A stretch of DNA of 64,000 nt from Streptomyces tibetensis (GCF_007655005.1 NZ_SZVW01000017.1:161195-225194); one strand, 5' to 3'; shown: positions 17,841 to 26,593, counted from the stretch's first letter. Made by a program: numbers and translations. The notes: a model not told the origin generated them from the sequence alone.

Positions 17841-18671
17841 ATGTCCCACGAGGCTCACGAGCCCGAGACCCCGCATCTCGACTTCCACGGCACGACGCCG
17901 TACGAGGACTACGTCAAGGCGGACGTACTCACCCACCTCCAGCACACCCTCTCCGACGATCCCGGAGAGATGGTCTTCCTGGTGACGACCCAGGTGATGG
18001 AGCTGTGGTTCACCGTCATCGTCCACGAGTGGGAGACGGCGGCGGGCGCGCTCAGGGGTGACGACATCCCCACCGCCATCGCCGCGCTCAAGAGGTCCGT
18101 CCGCGAGCTGGAGGCGCTCAACCACTCCTGGAAGCCGCTCGCCCAGCTCACGCCGGCCCAGTTCAACTCGTACCGCAGCGCTCTCGGCGAGGGCTCCGGC
18201 TTCCAGTCGGCGATGTACCGGCGCATGGAGTTCCTGCTCGGGGACAAGTCCGCATCCATGCTCGTCCCCCACCGGGGCGCACCGCGTGTGCACGCCGAGC
18301 TGGAGAAGGCGCTGCACGAGCCGAGCCTGTACGACGAGGTCGTCCGGCTGCTGGCGCGGCGCGGGCACGACATCCCGGAGGCGGTGCTGCGGCGCGACGT
18401 CTCGCGGCGCTACGAGCCGTCGCCGGAGGTGGAGGCGGCCTGGACGGCCGTCTACTCGGGTGACGAGAGCGACGAGGTCGCCCGGCTGGGCGAGGCGCTG
18501 AGCGACGTCGCCGAGCTGGTGTGGCGCTGGCGCAACGACCATCTGGTCGCCACCCGCCGCGCGATGGGCGCCAAGACCGGCACGGGCGGCTCCGCCGGGG
18601 TGGCCTGGCTGGAGAAGCGCGCGCAGAAGAACGTCTTCCCCGAGCTGTGGACGGCGCGGTCCTATGTCTGA
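17841..18671 (+). CDS. kynA: Tryptophan 2,3-dioxygenase
   Basis: A 276-residue haem dioxygenase that opens the indole ring of L-tryptophan to give N-formylkynurenine. Characteristic parts are TPYEDYVKADVLTHLQH, TTQVMELWFTVIVHE (substrate pocket), FNSYRSALGEGSGFQS, and WRWRNDHLVATRRAMG followed by TGTGGSAGVAWL, which holds the probable haem-ligand His near 234. AGGAG 8 nt before the ATG supports the start. Kynureninase overlaps its 3' end by 8 nt and the formamidase follows, so the operon encodes the whole route from Trp to anthranilate. Confidence 0.96.
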   Translation: MSHEAHEPETPHLDFHGTTPYEDYVKADVLTHLQHTLSDDPGEMVFLVTTQVMELWFTVIVHEWETAAGALRGDDIPTAIAALKRSVRELEALNHSWKPLAQLTPAQFNSYRSALGEGSGFQSAMYRRMEFLLGDKSASMLVPHRGAPRVHAELEKALHEPSLYDEVVRLLARRGHDIPEAVLRRDVSRRYEPSPEVEAAWTAVYSGDESDEVARLGEALSDVAELVWRWRNDHLVATRRAMGAKTGTGGSAGVAWLEKRAQKNVFPELWTARSYV

Positions 18672-19887
18672 ACTGGCGGAACGCGCGCACAAGCTGGACG
18701 CCGTCGACGAACTGCGCGGCAAGCGCGAGGAGTTCGTCCTGGACGAGGTCGTCTACCTCGACGGCAACTCCCTCGGCGCGCTGCCGGCCGTGGTCCCCGG
18801 CCGGGTCGAGGACGTCGTACGCCGGCAGTGGGGCGAGCTGCGCATCCGGTCCTGGGAGGAGAGCGGCTGGTGGACGGCGCCCGAGCGGATCGGCGACCGG
18901 ATCGCCCCGCTGGTCGGAGCGGCGCCCGGGCAGATCGTCGTGGGCGACTCCACCAGCGTCAACGTCCTCAAGGCACTCGTGGGCGCGGTGCGGATGGCCG
19001 GGGAGGGCCGTGACGAGCTCCTCGTCGACGCGACGACCTTCCCCACCGACGGGTACATCGCCGAGTCCGCCGCCCGCATGACCGGCTGCACCCTGCGGCC
19101 CGTGGCACCCGCGGACGTGCCGGGCGCGCTGGGCGGGCGCACCGCCGCCGTCCTGCTCAACCACGTCGACTACCGCACCGGCCGGCTGCACGACCTGCCC
19201 GGCCTGACGGCCGCCGCGCACGAGGCCGGGGCGGTCGCCGTCTGGGACCTGTGCCACAGCGCGGGCGCGCTGCCGGTCGGGCTGGACGCGCACGGCGTGG
19301 ACCTCGCGGTCGGCTGCACCTACAAGTACCTGAACGGCGGGCCCGGTTCACCGGCGTACCTGTATGTGCGGCGGGAACTGCAGGACCGTTTCGACTCGCC
19401 GCTGCCCGGCTGGAACTCGCACGCCGAGCCGTTCGGGATGCGCACCGGCTACGAACCGGCCCCCGGCGCCCTGCGCGGCCGGGTCGGCACGCCCGACATC
19501 CTCTCCATGCTCGCCCTGGAGGCGGCCCTGGAGGTCTGGGACGGGGTGCCGGTCGAGGCGGTGCGGGCCAAGTCCCTGGCACTGACGGACTTCTTCCTGG
19601 AGTGCGTGGCGGCGTATGTGCCCGAGGGCAGGGTGGAGTGCGTGACGCCGGTGGCGCACGCGGAGCGGGGCAGCCAGATCGCGCTGCGCTGTTCCCCCGA
19701 GCTCTCAACTTCGTTCGAGCAGGGAGGTGCCCCCATCGCCGGTGACGTGATGAAGCGGCTGATCGAGCAGGGTGTGGTCGGCGACTTCAGGGCGCCGGAC
19801 GTGCTGCGCTTCGGCTTCACGCCGCTCTACGTCGGATTCGCCGACGTGGAACGGGCGGCGCGGGTGCTGGCGCAGACGCTGGCCTGA
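18664..19887 (+). CDS. kynU: Kynureninase
   Basis: A 407-residue PLP enzyme cleaving kynurenine to anthranilate and alanine. It shows VGDSTSVNVLKALV (phosphate contacts), VAVWDLCHSAGALP, and CTYKYLNGGPGSPAY with the Schiff-base Lys near 222, then GHARPF-type sequence HAEPFGM. It overlaps the dioxygenase gene by 8 nt. Near residues 342-358 there is an unusual in-frame insertion (CSPELSTSFEQGGAPIAGD) coded by a stem-loop repeat that also occurs in the ABC permease at 31136-31170. The insertion lies in the C-terminal small domain, before the conserved GDFRAPDVLRFGFTPLY. Activity may or may not be retained. Confidence 0.94.
   Translation: MSELAERAHKLDAVDELRGKREEFVLDEVVYLDGNSLGALPAVVPGRVEDVVRRQWGELRIRSWEESGWWTAPERIGDRIAPLVGAAPGQIVVGDSTSVNVLKALVGAVRMAGEGRDELLVDATTFPTDGYIAESAARMTGCTLRPVAPADVPGALGGRTAAVLLNHVDYRTGRLHDLPGLTAAAHEAGAVAVWDLCHSAGALPVGLDAHGVDLAVGCTYKYLNGGPGSPAYLYVRRELQDRFDSPLPGWNSHAEPFGMRTGYEPAPGALRGRVGTPDILSMLALEAALEVWDGVPVEAVRAKSLALTDFFLECVAAYVPEGRVECVTPVAHAERGSQIALRCSPELSTSFEQGGAPIAGDVMKRLIEQGVVGDFRAPDVLRFGFTPLYVGFADVERAARVLAQTLA
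19695..19736 (+). repeat. Short interspersed stem-loop repeat inside kynureninase
   Basis: The insertion includes GCTCTCAACTTCGTTCGAGC and ends GGGAGGTGCCCCCATC (19722-19737). The latter 16-mer occurs again at 31157-31172 in the ABC permease. I recall closely related sequences as common dispersed palindromic repeats in Streptomyces genomes, usually intergenic. Confidence 0.7.
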
Positions 19888-19964
19888 GGCGGCCTGAGGC
19901 GGCCTGAGGCGGCCTGAGGCGGCTTGAGACGGTGAGGCGGCCTGAGACGGTGAGGCGGCCTGAG
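19881..19964. repeat. 10-bp repeat seeded by the kynU stop codon
   Basis: Four exact copies of GGCCTGAGGC beginning in the last sense codon of kynU and carrying its TGA, followed by degenerate copies (GGCTTGAGAC, GGCGGCCTGAGACGGTGA) to 19964. Confidence 0.9.
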
Positions 19965-19969
19965 CGGTG

Positions 19970-20000
19970 GCCCCGGCCCGGGCGGCGGCGGGGCCGGGGC
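19970..20000 (+). terminator. Hairpin after kynU repeats
   Basis: A perfect 10-bp stem, GCCCCGGCCC (19970-19979) with GGGCCGGGGC (19991-20000) around an 11-nt loop. It might attenuate read-through into the formamidase gene. Confidence 0.6.
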
Positions 20001-20155
20001 GCCCGGTGGTGTCCCGGCCCCGCGGTGTCCGTCCGCTCTTCACCCAGCGTGACATCTGCATGTCCGCGCATGTCACGCGCCTGGTACCGTCCCGGCCAAC
20101 GGCTGACCCCCTCAACTGGTCCGCCGCGTACGGTTCATCGCTGGAGGGTTGGAGC

Positions 20156-21019
20156 ATGACGGACGACGTCGCAGCAGCACGGGCCGCTGCCGAGGAGGAG
20201 TCGGCCTTCTCCCACGCGCCCGTCGACCCCGACGCCACCGCGGCCTACGGCGACCACCCGGACCAGGTGATCGACTTCTTCGCGCCGCGCCGGGCGGGCG
20301 GCCCCGGGCCGGCCCCGGTCGTCGTCGTGCTGCACGGCGGTGCCTGGCGGGCGCCGTACGACCGGCGTCACATCAGCCCCTTCGCGGACTTCCTCGCCCG
20401 CCGCGGGTTCGCCGTGGCCAGCGTCGAGTACCGGCGCGGTGGCGAGGGCGACGTTGTCGCGGGCCGCTGGCCCGACACCTTCGACGACGTCGCCGCCGCG
20501 CTGGACGCCCTTCCCGCGCAGGTGCGGGAGGTGCTGCCGCAGGCCGACCCGCGCCGTACGGTCCTCACCGGCCACTCGGCGGGCGGGCATCTCGCCCTGT
20601 GGGGTGCCGCCCGGCACGTCCTGCCGGCCGACTCGCCCTGGCGCGGCGGCAGCCCGGTCTCGCTGCGCGGCGTCGTCGCCCTCGCCCCGATCGCGGACCT
20701 CGCGGTCGCCGACAAGCTGGACGTGTGCGGCGGTGCCGCACGTCAACTCCTGGGCGGGGACGAGTACTTCGCCGAGCGGCAGCCGTACGCCGACCCGGCG
20801 CTGCTGCTGCCCACCGGGATCGCCACCACCCTCGTCCAGGGCCGTGCGGATCTGGACGTGCCGCATGCGGTCGCCGAGTCGTACGCGGAAGCGGCGGCGA
20901 AGGCCGGCGAGATGGTGGGGGTGACGCTGCTGGAGGACGTGGGGCACTTCCCGCTGATCGACCCGGCGGCGGACGCGTGCGCGGTCGTCGTGGAGGAGAT
21001 CGCGCAGCTGGCCTGGTGA
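20156..21019 (+). CDS. Alpha/beta hydrolase, probable N-formylkynurenine formamidase
   Basis: A 287-residue alpha/beta hydrolase of the kynurenine-formamidase/carboxylesterase type: oxyanion motif HGGAW (about 60-64), nucleophile elbow GHSAGGHL (about 139-146, Ser141), VQGRADLDVP with the acid, and DVGHFPL with the His near 263. GGAGGGTTGGAGC provides the ribosome site. Its place directly after tryptophan dioxygenase and kynureninase makes hydrolysis of N-formylkynurenine to kynurenine the likely reaction, which supplies the missing middle step. The fold is firm; the substrate is inferred from context and from remembered Streptomyces coelicolor homologues. Confidence 0.9.
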   Translation: MTDDVAAARAAAEEESAFSHAPVDPDATAAYGDHPDQVIDFFAPRRAGGPGPAPVVVVLHGGAWRAPYDRRHISPFADFLARRGFAVASVEYRRGGEGDVVAGRWPDTFDDVAAALDALPAQVREVLPQADPRRTVLTGHSAGGHLALWGAARHVLPADSPWRGGSPVSLRGVVALAPIADLAVADKLDVCGGAARQLLGGDEYFAERQPYADPALLLPTGIATTLVQGRADLDVPHAVAESYAEAAAKAGEMVGVTLLEDVGHFPLIDPAADACAVVVEEIAQLAW

Positions 21020-21127
21020 ACGGTGCGCTGCGCGGCTTCGTGACAGCGTCCTGCGACGGTCCGTGAGGCCCGTAGACCCGTAGACCCGTAGGATCCTAGG
21101 TCCCGTAGGAGCGGTCCCCGGGTCGTA

Positions 21128-21150
21128 CCCGTAGTACCTGAGAGCTACGC
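21128..21150 (+). promoter_or_regulatory. Candidate operator, copy 1 (CCCGTAGTACCTGAG)
   Basis: The 15-mer at 21128-21142 is exactly repeated at 26594-26608, upstream of the second histidine kinase gene. Here it is part of a dyad, CGTAG-N10-CTACG (21130-21149). It lies about 100 nt upstream of the hydrolase gene at 21249. See the finding on shared operators. Confidence 0.5.
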
Positions 21151-21248
21151 CGCAGGTGAGTTCCCGGGCGGGACGCGGTCGAGGTCTCCTGCTCCGTAAC
21201 TTCCCTTTCATGCAGACCCGATGGCCGGGTGCGCTGGAGGGGACGACC

Positions 21249-23273
21249 ATGGGGCCCGCACCGAAGTACCGCCGTGCCGACGGCCGTGACCACGGCCGTG
21301 GTGGGGGCATGCGCAGTGCCGACGGCGGTGGTGGCGGCATGCGCCGCGTCGGCGGATGGCCCCGCGTCAACGGATGGCCCCGCGTCGGCGGATGGCCCCG
21401 CGTCGGCGGATGGCCCCGCGTCGGCGGATGGCCCCGCGTCGGCGGATGGCCCCGCGTCGGCGGATGGCCCCGCGTCGGCGGATGGCCCCGCGTCGGCGGA
21501 TGGCCCCGCGTCGGCGGATGGCCCCGCGTCGGCGGATGGCCCCGCGTCGGCGGATGGCCCCGCGTCGGCGGATGGCCCCGCGTCGGCGGATGGCCCCGCG
21601 TCGGCGGATGGCCCCGCGTCGGCGGATGGCCCCGCGTCGGCGGATGGCCCCGCGTCGGCGGATGGCCCCGCGTCGGCGGATGGCCCCGCGTCGGCGGATG
21701 GCCCCGCGTCGGCGGATGGCCCCGCGTCGGCGGATGGCCCCGCGTCGGCGGATGGCCCCGCGTCGGCGGATGGCCCCGCGTCGGCGGATGGCCCCGCGTC
21801 GGCGGATGGCCCCGCGTCGGCGGATGGCCCCGCGTCGGCGGATGGCCCCGCGTCGGCGGATGGCCCCGCGTCGGCGGATGGCCCCGCGTCGGCGGATGGC
21901 CCCGCGTCGGCGGATGGCCCCGCGTCGGCGGATGGCCCCGCGTCGGCGGATGGCCCCGCGTCGGCGGATGGCCCCGCGTCGGCGGATGGCCCCGCGTCGG
22001 CGGATGGCCCCGCGTCGGCGGATGGCCCCGCGTCGGCGGATGGCCCCGCGTCGGCGGATGGCCCCGCGTCGGCGGATGGCCCCGCGTCGGCGGATGGCCC
22101 CGCGTCGGCGGATGGCCCCGCGTCGGCGGATGGCCCCGCGTCGGCGGATGGCCCCGCGTCGGCGGATGGCCCCGCGTCGGCGGATGGCCCCGCGTCGGCG
22201 GATGGCCCCGCGTCGGCGGATGGCCCCGCGTCGGCGGATGGCCCCGCGTCGGCGGATGGCCCCGCGTCGGCGGATGGTTCCGTGTCGGCGGATGGCGGAG
22301 TGCCGGCCGCTCGCCGGGTGTTGGCCGATGGTGCCGTGCCACGCTCGCCGCGCTGGTGACGGGTTCGGTGGTGCTCCCCCTCTCCGCGGCCGTACGGCCA
22401 CCGACCCCCGCCCCGGCCCCCGCGCTGCTCGCTTCCCTCCACGCGTCGACGCTCGGCGAGGCCTACGCGGCCAACCGGGCCAACGCCGCCGAGGCGGCCC
22501 GCATGGCGGCGGCCCATCACGACCGGGACCGCGCCGCGACGGACCGTCATCTCGCCTCTCCCGAAAGGCACTTGCTGCACTTCGACGGCCGCGGCTCCGG
22601 TCAGGTGACGGAGGTCCTCGGCGACCTCGCCCGGGCCGACCGCATCGCCGTCCTGGTCCCCGGCTCCGACACGAGCCTCGACACCTACGGCCGGTTCCAC
22701 GCGGCGGCCGCCGCCCTGCACCGGCAGCTCGCCCGGCAGGCCCCGGCGGGCACCCGTACCGCGGTCGTGGCATGGCTGGGCTACGAGACGCCCGGCACGG
22801 TCAGCACGACGGTCACCACGACCGGCAGGGCGGAGCAGGCGGCCCCGCACCTGCGGGCGCTCGTCGCCGACCTGCGGGCCATCGCGGGCCCCGGACCCCG
22901 TATCTCGCTGCTGTGCCACTCGTACGGCTCGGTCGTCTGCGGCCGATCCGCCGCCGGGCTCGCCGTCGACGACATCGCGCTCGTCGGCAGCCCCGGCACC
23001 GGCGCGGACTCCGTCGCCGGCCTGCACACCCGGGCCCGTGTCTGGGCCGCCCGGGGCGGTGACGACTGGGTGGAGCACGTGCCGCATCTCAGCGTGGACC
23101 TGTTCGGCACCAGCGTCGGCTTCGGCACCGACCCCGTGACCCCGGCCTTCGGCGCCCGGGTGTTCGCGGCGGGCGACGTCGGCCACAGCACGTACTTCAG
23201 CCCCGGCACGACCTCCCTGACCAACCTGGCCCGGATCGTCCTGGGCGAGACCAAGGCGGTGACCCATGACTGA
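21249..23273 (+). CDS. Alpha/beta hydrolase (DUF1023-like) with a huge VGGWPR repeat insertion
   Basis: The real domain starts near 22340: a hydrophobic export-type segment ATLAALVTGSVVLPLSAAV, then about 280 residues of a DUF1023-type hydrolase with VPGSDTSLDTYGRFH, the nucleophile elbow LCHSYGSVVCG, LVGSPGTGAD and DVGHSTYF. The frame is open back to an ATG at 21249, which has GGAGGGG 6-7 nt upstream, giving 674 residues of which about 312 are 52 copies of the hexapeptide VGGWPR coded by an 18-bp array (21346-22281). If translated, the product has about 50 tryptophans between the start and the export segment. Alternatively translation begins after the array. The stop overlaps the acyltransferase start by 8 nt. 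Confidence 0.75.
   Translation: MGPAPKYRRADGRDHGRGGGMRSADGGGGGMRRVGGWPRVNGWPRVGGWPRVGGWPRVGGWPRVGGWPRVGGWPRVGGWPRVGGWPRVGGWPRVGGWPRVGGWPRVGGWPRVGGWPRVGGWPRVGGWPRVGGWPRVGGWPRVGGWPRVGGWPRVGGWPRVGGWPRVGGWPRVGGWPRVGGWPRVGGWPRVGGWPRVGGWPRVGGWPRVGGWPRVGGWPRVGGWPRVGGWPRVGGWPRVGGWPRVGGWPRVGGWPRVGGWPRVGGWPRVGGWPRVGGWPRVGGWPRVGGWPRVGGWPRVGGWPRVGGWPRVGGWPRVGGWPRVGGWPRVGGWPRVGGWPRVGGWFRVGGWRSAGRSPGVGRWCRATLAALVTGSVVLPLSAAVRPPTPAPAPALLASLHASTLGEAYAANRANAAEAARMAAAHHDRDRAATDRHLASPERHLLHFDGRGSGQVTEVLGDLARADRIAVLVPGSDTSLDTYGRFHAAAAALHRQLARQAPAGTRTAVVAWLGYETPGTVSTTVTTTGRAEQAAPHLRALVADLRAIAGPGPRISLLCHSYGSVVCGRSAAGLAVDDIALVGSPGTGADSVAGLHTRARVWAARGGDDWVEHVPHLSVDLFGTSVGFGTDPVTPAFGARVFAAGDVGHSTYFSPGTTSLTNLARIVLGETKAVTHD
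21346..22299 (+). repeat. 18-bp tandem array A, 52 copies
   Basis: Unit GCGTCGGCGGATGGCCCC. Copy 2 carries AA in place of GG, copy 52 ends GGTTCC, and a degenerate copy 53 follows; the about 49 copies in between appear identical. The length is a multiple of three, so copy-number change never shifts the frame. All six frames are open across it, which creates several spurious long ORFs. Confidence 0.98.
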
Positions 23274-24525
23274 CATCGGCGTACACGCCGTCCGGCAGCG
23301 AGTGCGCCGAGGCGCCGGACGCATCGGCGCGGCCACCCCGCCCGGCCGCGACCGGGCCGTCGACGCCCTGCGCGCCGCCGCCGTCCTCGGTGTCGTCCTC
23401 GGGCACTGGCTCGTCACGGCCCTGGTGTCCGACGGCCGCACCCTGCGCACGGCGAGCCCGCTGCATCACATGCCGTGGCTGGCACCCGTCTCCTGGACGT
23501 TCCAGACACTCGCCGTGTTCTTCCTGATCGGCGGCCATGTCGCCACCCGCGGCCATGCCTCGGCGCGGGCCCGTGGAGTCCCGTACCGCCAGTGGCTGAC
23601 GGCCCGGCTGTCCCGGCTGTTCAAGCCGGTCGCCGCCGTCCTCACCCTGTGGACGGTCGCCGCCGTCGCGCTGCTGCTGTCGGGCACCGAGTACGGCACG
23701 GTCCGCACGCTGGTGAAACTGGCCCTGTCCCCCCTGTGGTTCCTCCTGGTGTTCGCCGGCCTGACGGCGGCCACCCCGCTGCTCGCCCGGCTCAACCCGC
23801 TCTGGCCGCTGGCCGTCGTACTGCATGTGGACCTGCTGCGCTTCGGCCTCGGCGGCCCCGCCTGGCTCGGCTGGGTGAACGTGGCGGCCGGCTGGGCGGT
23901 GCCCTACACCCTGGGCGCGGCCTGGACCCGCGGGGAGCTGGAGCGCCGCCGCGCGGGCTGGATCCTGCTCGTCGGCGGTGCGGCGGCGACGGCGGGACTC
24001 GTCGCATGGGCGGGCTATCCGGCCTCGATGGTCGGCGTCCCGGGCCAGGGCGTCTCCAACCTGTATCCGCCGACACTGGCCGTCGTCACGTTCGGCCTGG
24101 CCCAGTGCGGTGGCGCCCTGCTGCTGCGCGAGCGGCTGCGGCGCGCGATGCGCCGGCCCGTGGCGTGGGCGGCGGTGGCGCTTGTCAACCTGACGGCGAT
24201 GACCGTCTTCCTCTGGCACCAGACGGCCCTCATGGCGAGCACCGCCACGGGCCTGCTCGCGGGCCGGCTGCCCGGACTGCACACACCGCCCGACGGCCTG
24301 GCCTGGGTGGGGGACCGGCTGCTGTGGCTGCCCGTGTTCGTGCTGGTCCTCACGGTCTGCTGCGCCGCCTTCCGCTCCTTCGAGGGCAGCGGCGGCGGGC
24401 GGCTGAGCGGCGGCGAGCGGAGCGGTGAGGGGCTGGGCGGCGAGGGCCGGGGCCGGGGTTCGCGGGTGGTGCGGGCGCACCGTCCGTCCGACCGGGGCGC
24501 GGCGAAGGCGGCGCGTCATGTCTAG
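23266..24525 (+). CDS. Acyltransferase family 3 membrane protein
   Basis: A 419-residue integral membrane acyltransferase with about ten helices. The N-terminal RDRAVDALRAAAVLGVVLGHWLV holds the Arg/His pair typical of the acyltransferase_3 family (OafA/NolL type). The C-terminal 50 residues are cytoplasmic, Gly/Arg-rich and low complexity (GRLSGGERSGEGLGGEGRG). It overlaps the secreted hydrolase gene by 8 nt, so an acylated cell-surface or extracellular product handled by both is plausible. The stop codon forms part of the -10 box of the next gene. Substrate unknown. Confidence 0.88.
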   Translation: MTDIGVHAVRQRVRRGAGRIGAATPPGRDRAVDALRAAAVLGVVLGHWLVTALVSDGRTLRTASPLHHMPWLAPVSWTFQTLAVFFLIGGHVATRGHASARARGVPYRQWLTARLSRLFKPVAAVLTLWTVAAVALLLSGTEYGTVRTLVKLALSPLWFLLVFAGLTAATPLLARLNPLWPLAVVLHVDLLRFGLGGPAWLGWVNVAAGWAVPYTLGAAWTRGELERRRAGWILLVGGAAATAGLVAWAGYPASMVGVPGQGVSNLYPPTLAVVTFGLAQCGGALLLRERLRRAMRRPVAWAAVALVNLTAMTVFLWHQTALMASTATGLLAGRLPGLHTPPDGLAWVGDRLLWLPVFVLVLTVCCAAFRSFEGSGGGRLSGGERSGEGLGGEGRGRGSRVVRAHRPSDRGAAKAARHV

Positions 24526-24535
24526 GCTGGGCCGC

Positions 24536-25894
24536 GTGACGGACACGGGGGTGGGCCGCGCGCCGCGGGCGCGCGTCAAGGGCTGGCTGCGGGGCCTGCG
24601 CGAGGATCTGTGGACCGTCCGGGCCGATCCGCTGCCGCCCTCCACCTGGCTGCGCTGGCTGCCGCACGGGCTGGTGTGCCTGGCCGCCTTCGGCGTCACG
24701 CTCGGCGGCACGGGCGACATGAACGACAACGGCCATCTGGTCCCCGCCCTCGCTCTCCTGATCGCGGGCGGGCAGGGCGGCGCCATGGTGCTGGGGCTGT
24801 GGCGGCCGGTGCCGGCCTGGTGGCTGTCCCTGGGACTGTTCGCCCTGGGCGCCGCCACGGTGCGCACCCGGATGGGCTTCGACCTGGAGACCTACACCTG
24901 GCCCTGGACCGCGGCCGGGATCATCGCCGAGCTGTTCGTGCTGCTGCTGCTCGCGCTGCGGGTGCCGACCCGCGCGGCGGTGGCGGCCCTGGCGGTGACC
25001 TGGCTCGTCACCTACGTCCTGGAGAGCCTGGGGGCCGAGGAGCCCTACGACACCACGAGTGTGCTCGCGGTCTGCCTGTTCACCGTCGTCGTGATACTCG
25101 GCACCGCCCTGCGCGGCCGCCGGGAGGCCCGCGCGCAGCTCGTCGAGCAGACCACCCTCACCGCCGAGGAACGCACCCGCCGCACGCTGCTGGAGGAGCG
25201 CAGCCGCATCGCGCGGGAGCTGCACGACGTGGTCGCCCACCACATGTCGGTCATCTCCATCCAGGCGCAGGTCGCCCCGCACCTCGTGGAGAACCCGCCC
25301 GACGAGCTCAGGGAGAACCTCGCGGGCATCCGGCAGAACGCCCTGGAGGCCCTGATCGAACTGCGCCGCGTGCTGGGCGTGCTGCGCTCGGAGCACCCCG
25401 GGCCGGGGGAGCCGTTCGCCGACGCGGGCGACGAGAGCACACCGCACGCCCCGCAGCCCACGCTCGACCGGCTCGACTCGCTGGTGGAGAACACCCGGGC
25501 CGTCGGCCGCGAGGTCGTCACCGACATCAGGGGCGAGCGGCGCCCGCTGCCGCCCGGCGTGGAGCTGTCGGCGTACAGGATCGTGCAGGAGGCGCTGAGC
25601 AACGCCCTGCGGCACGCGCCCGGCGCGAGGATCACGGTCCGTCTCGCCTACGAGCCGGACGGCCTGGAGGTGGAGATCGTCAACGGCCGCCCCACCGGGC
25701 CGCCCCCGCCGTCGACCGGCGCGGGACACGGCCTGCTCGGCATGCGGGAGCGGGTCGCGATGCTCGGCGGCACGATGACGGCCCACCCGTGGCACTGGGA
25801 CGGCTTCAAGGTCACGGCCTTCCTCCCGGACACCCCGCCCGCCGGCACCGCGGGCACCCACCCACCCACCGCCCCCCGGAAAAGGACCTCATGA
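24536..25894 (+). CDS. Sensor histidine kinase (NarL/DesK type), system 1
   Basis: A 452-residue kinase. About five or six hydrophobic helices occupy residues 25-185; the HisKA_3 dimerisation helix contains RIARELHDVVAHHMSVISIQ (phospho-His near 229); the HATPase has RIVQEALSNALRHAPGA (N box) and GAGHGLLGMRERVAMLGG (G box). The GTG at 24536 has TAGGCT 7 nt upstream, overlapping the acyltransferase stop, so a leaderless start is preferred over ATG 24518. ATGA overlap couples it to its response regulator. It is paralogous to the kinase at 26675-28015. Confidence 0.93.
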   Translation: MTDTGVGRAPRARVKGWLRGLREDLWTVRADPLPPSTWLRWLPHGLVCLAAFGVTLGGTGDMNDNGHLVPALALLIAGGQGGAMVLGLWRPVPAWWLSLGLFALGAATVRTRMGFDLETYTWPWTAAGIIAELFVLLLLALRVPTRAAVAALAVTWLVTYVLESLGAEEPYDTTSVLAVCLFTVVVILGTALRGRREARAQLVEQTTLTAEERTRRTLLEERSRIARELHDVVAHHMSVISIQAQVAPHLVENPPDELRENLAGIRQNALEALIELRRVLGVLRSEHPGPGEPFADAGDESTPHAPQPTLDRLDSLVENTRAVGREVVTDIRGERRPLPPGVELSAYRIVQEALSNALRHAPGARITVRLAYEPDGLEVEIVNGRPTGPPPPSTGAGHGLLGMRERVAMLGGTMTAHPWHWDGFKVTAFLPDTPPAGTAGTHPPTAPRKRTS

Positions 25895-26574
25895 CGAGCG
25901 GTACCGGCGAACCCATCCGGGTTCTGATCGTCGACGACCAGGCGATGGTCCGGCAGGGCTTCACCGTGCTGCTCGGCATCCAGCCCGACATGGAGGTCGT
26001 CGGCGACGCGAAGAACGGTGAGGGCGGCGTCGCCCTGGCCGCGGAGCTCGCCCCGGACGTCGTCCTGATGGACATCCGCATGCCCGGCATCGGCGGCATC
26101 GAGGCGACCGAGCGCATCATCGCCGCCCACCCGGAGATCAGGGTGCTGGTCCTCACCACCTTCGACCTCGACGAGTACGTGTACGACGCGCTGCGCGCCG
26201 GAGCCTCCGGGTTCCTGCTGAAGGACGCCTCGTCCGAGCAGCTCGCCGAGGCGGTCCGGGTGGTGGCGGCCGGGGAGGCGCTGCTCGCCCCGGTCATCAC
26301 CCGCAAGCTGATCGCCGAGTTCTCCCGGCTCGACGGCAAGCCCCGCGCCCCGCTGAAGGAACGCGTCGGCGATCTGACCGAGCGGGAGACGGAGGTGCTC
26401 TCGCTGATCGCGCAGGGCCTGTCGAACGCGGAGATCGCCCGGCACCTGTTCGTGGCCGAGCAGACGGTGAAGACCCACGTCGGCAGGATCCTGGTGAAGC
26501 TGGGCCTCAGGGACCGCACCCAGGCGGCGGTGTTCGCGTACGAGTCGGGGCTGGTGCGGCCGTCGGGGTACTGA
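25891..26574 (+). CDS. NarL/LuxR-family response regulator, system 1
   Basis: A 227-residue regulator. The receiver domain starts IRVLIVDDQAMVRQGF with the phospho-acceptor in VVLMDIRMPG (Asp near 60), the conserved Thr in VLVLTTFDLDEY and Lys in FLLKDAS. The LuxR-type helix-turn-helix runs about 160-215 (LTERETEVLSLIAQGLSNAEIARHLFVAEQTVKTHV). The ATG overlaps the kinase stop codon (ATGA), with AAAGGA 6 nt upstream. It shares most of its sequence with the regulator at 28012-28677, suggesting tandem duplication of the whole pair. Confidence 0.95.
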   Translation: MTSGTGEPIRVLIVDDQAMVRQGFTVLLGIQPDMEVVGDAKNGEGGVALAAELAPDVVLMDIRMPGIGGIEATERIIAAHPEIRVLVLTTFDLDEYVYDALRAGASGFLLKDASSEQLAEAVRVVAAGEALLAPVITRKLIAEFSRLDGKPRAPLKERVGDLTERETEVLSLIAQGLSNAEIARHLFVAEQTVKTHVGRILVKLGLRDRTQAAVFAYESGLVRPSGY

Positions 26575-26593
26575 GGGGCGGCGCGGCGACTGC

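Noticed and set aside
21346..22299. CRISPR array
   Set aside because: Units are contiguous 18-mers with no spacers and no cas genes in the window. The same applies to array B at 37723-38730.
20135..23450. Long minus-strand and alternative-frame ORFs across array A (735, 784, 568, 468 and 376 residues)
   Set aside because: They are by-products of a stop-free repeat plus antisense of GC-rich genes. Only the plus frame continues into a recognisable hydrolase.
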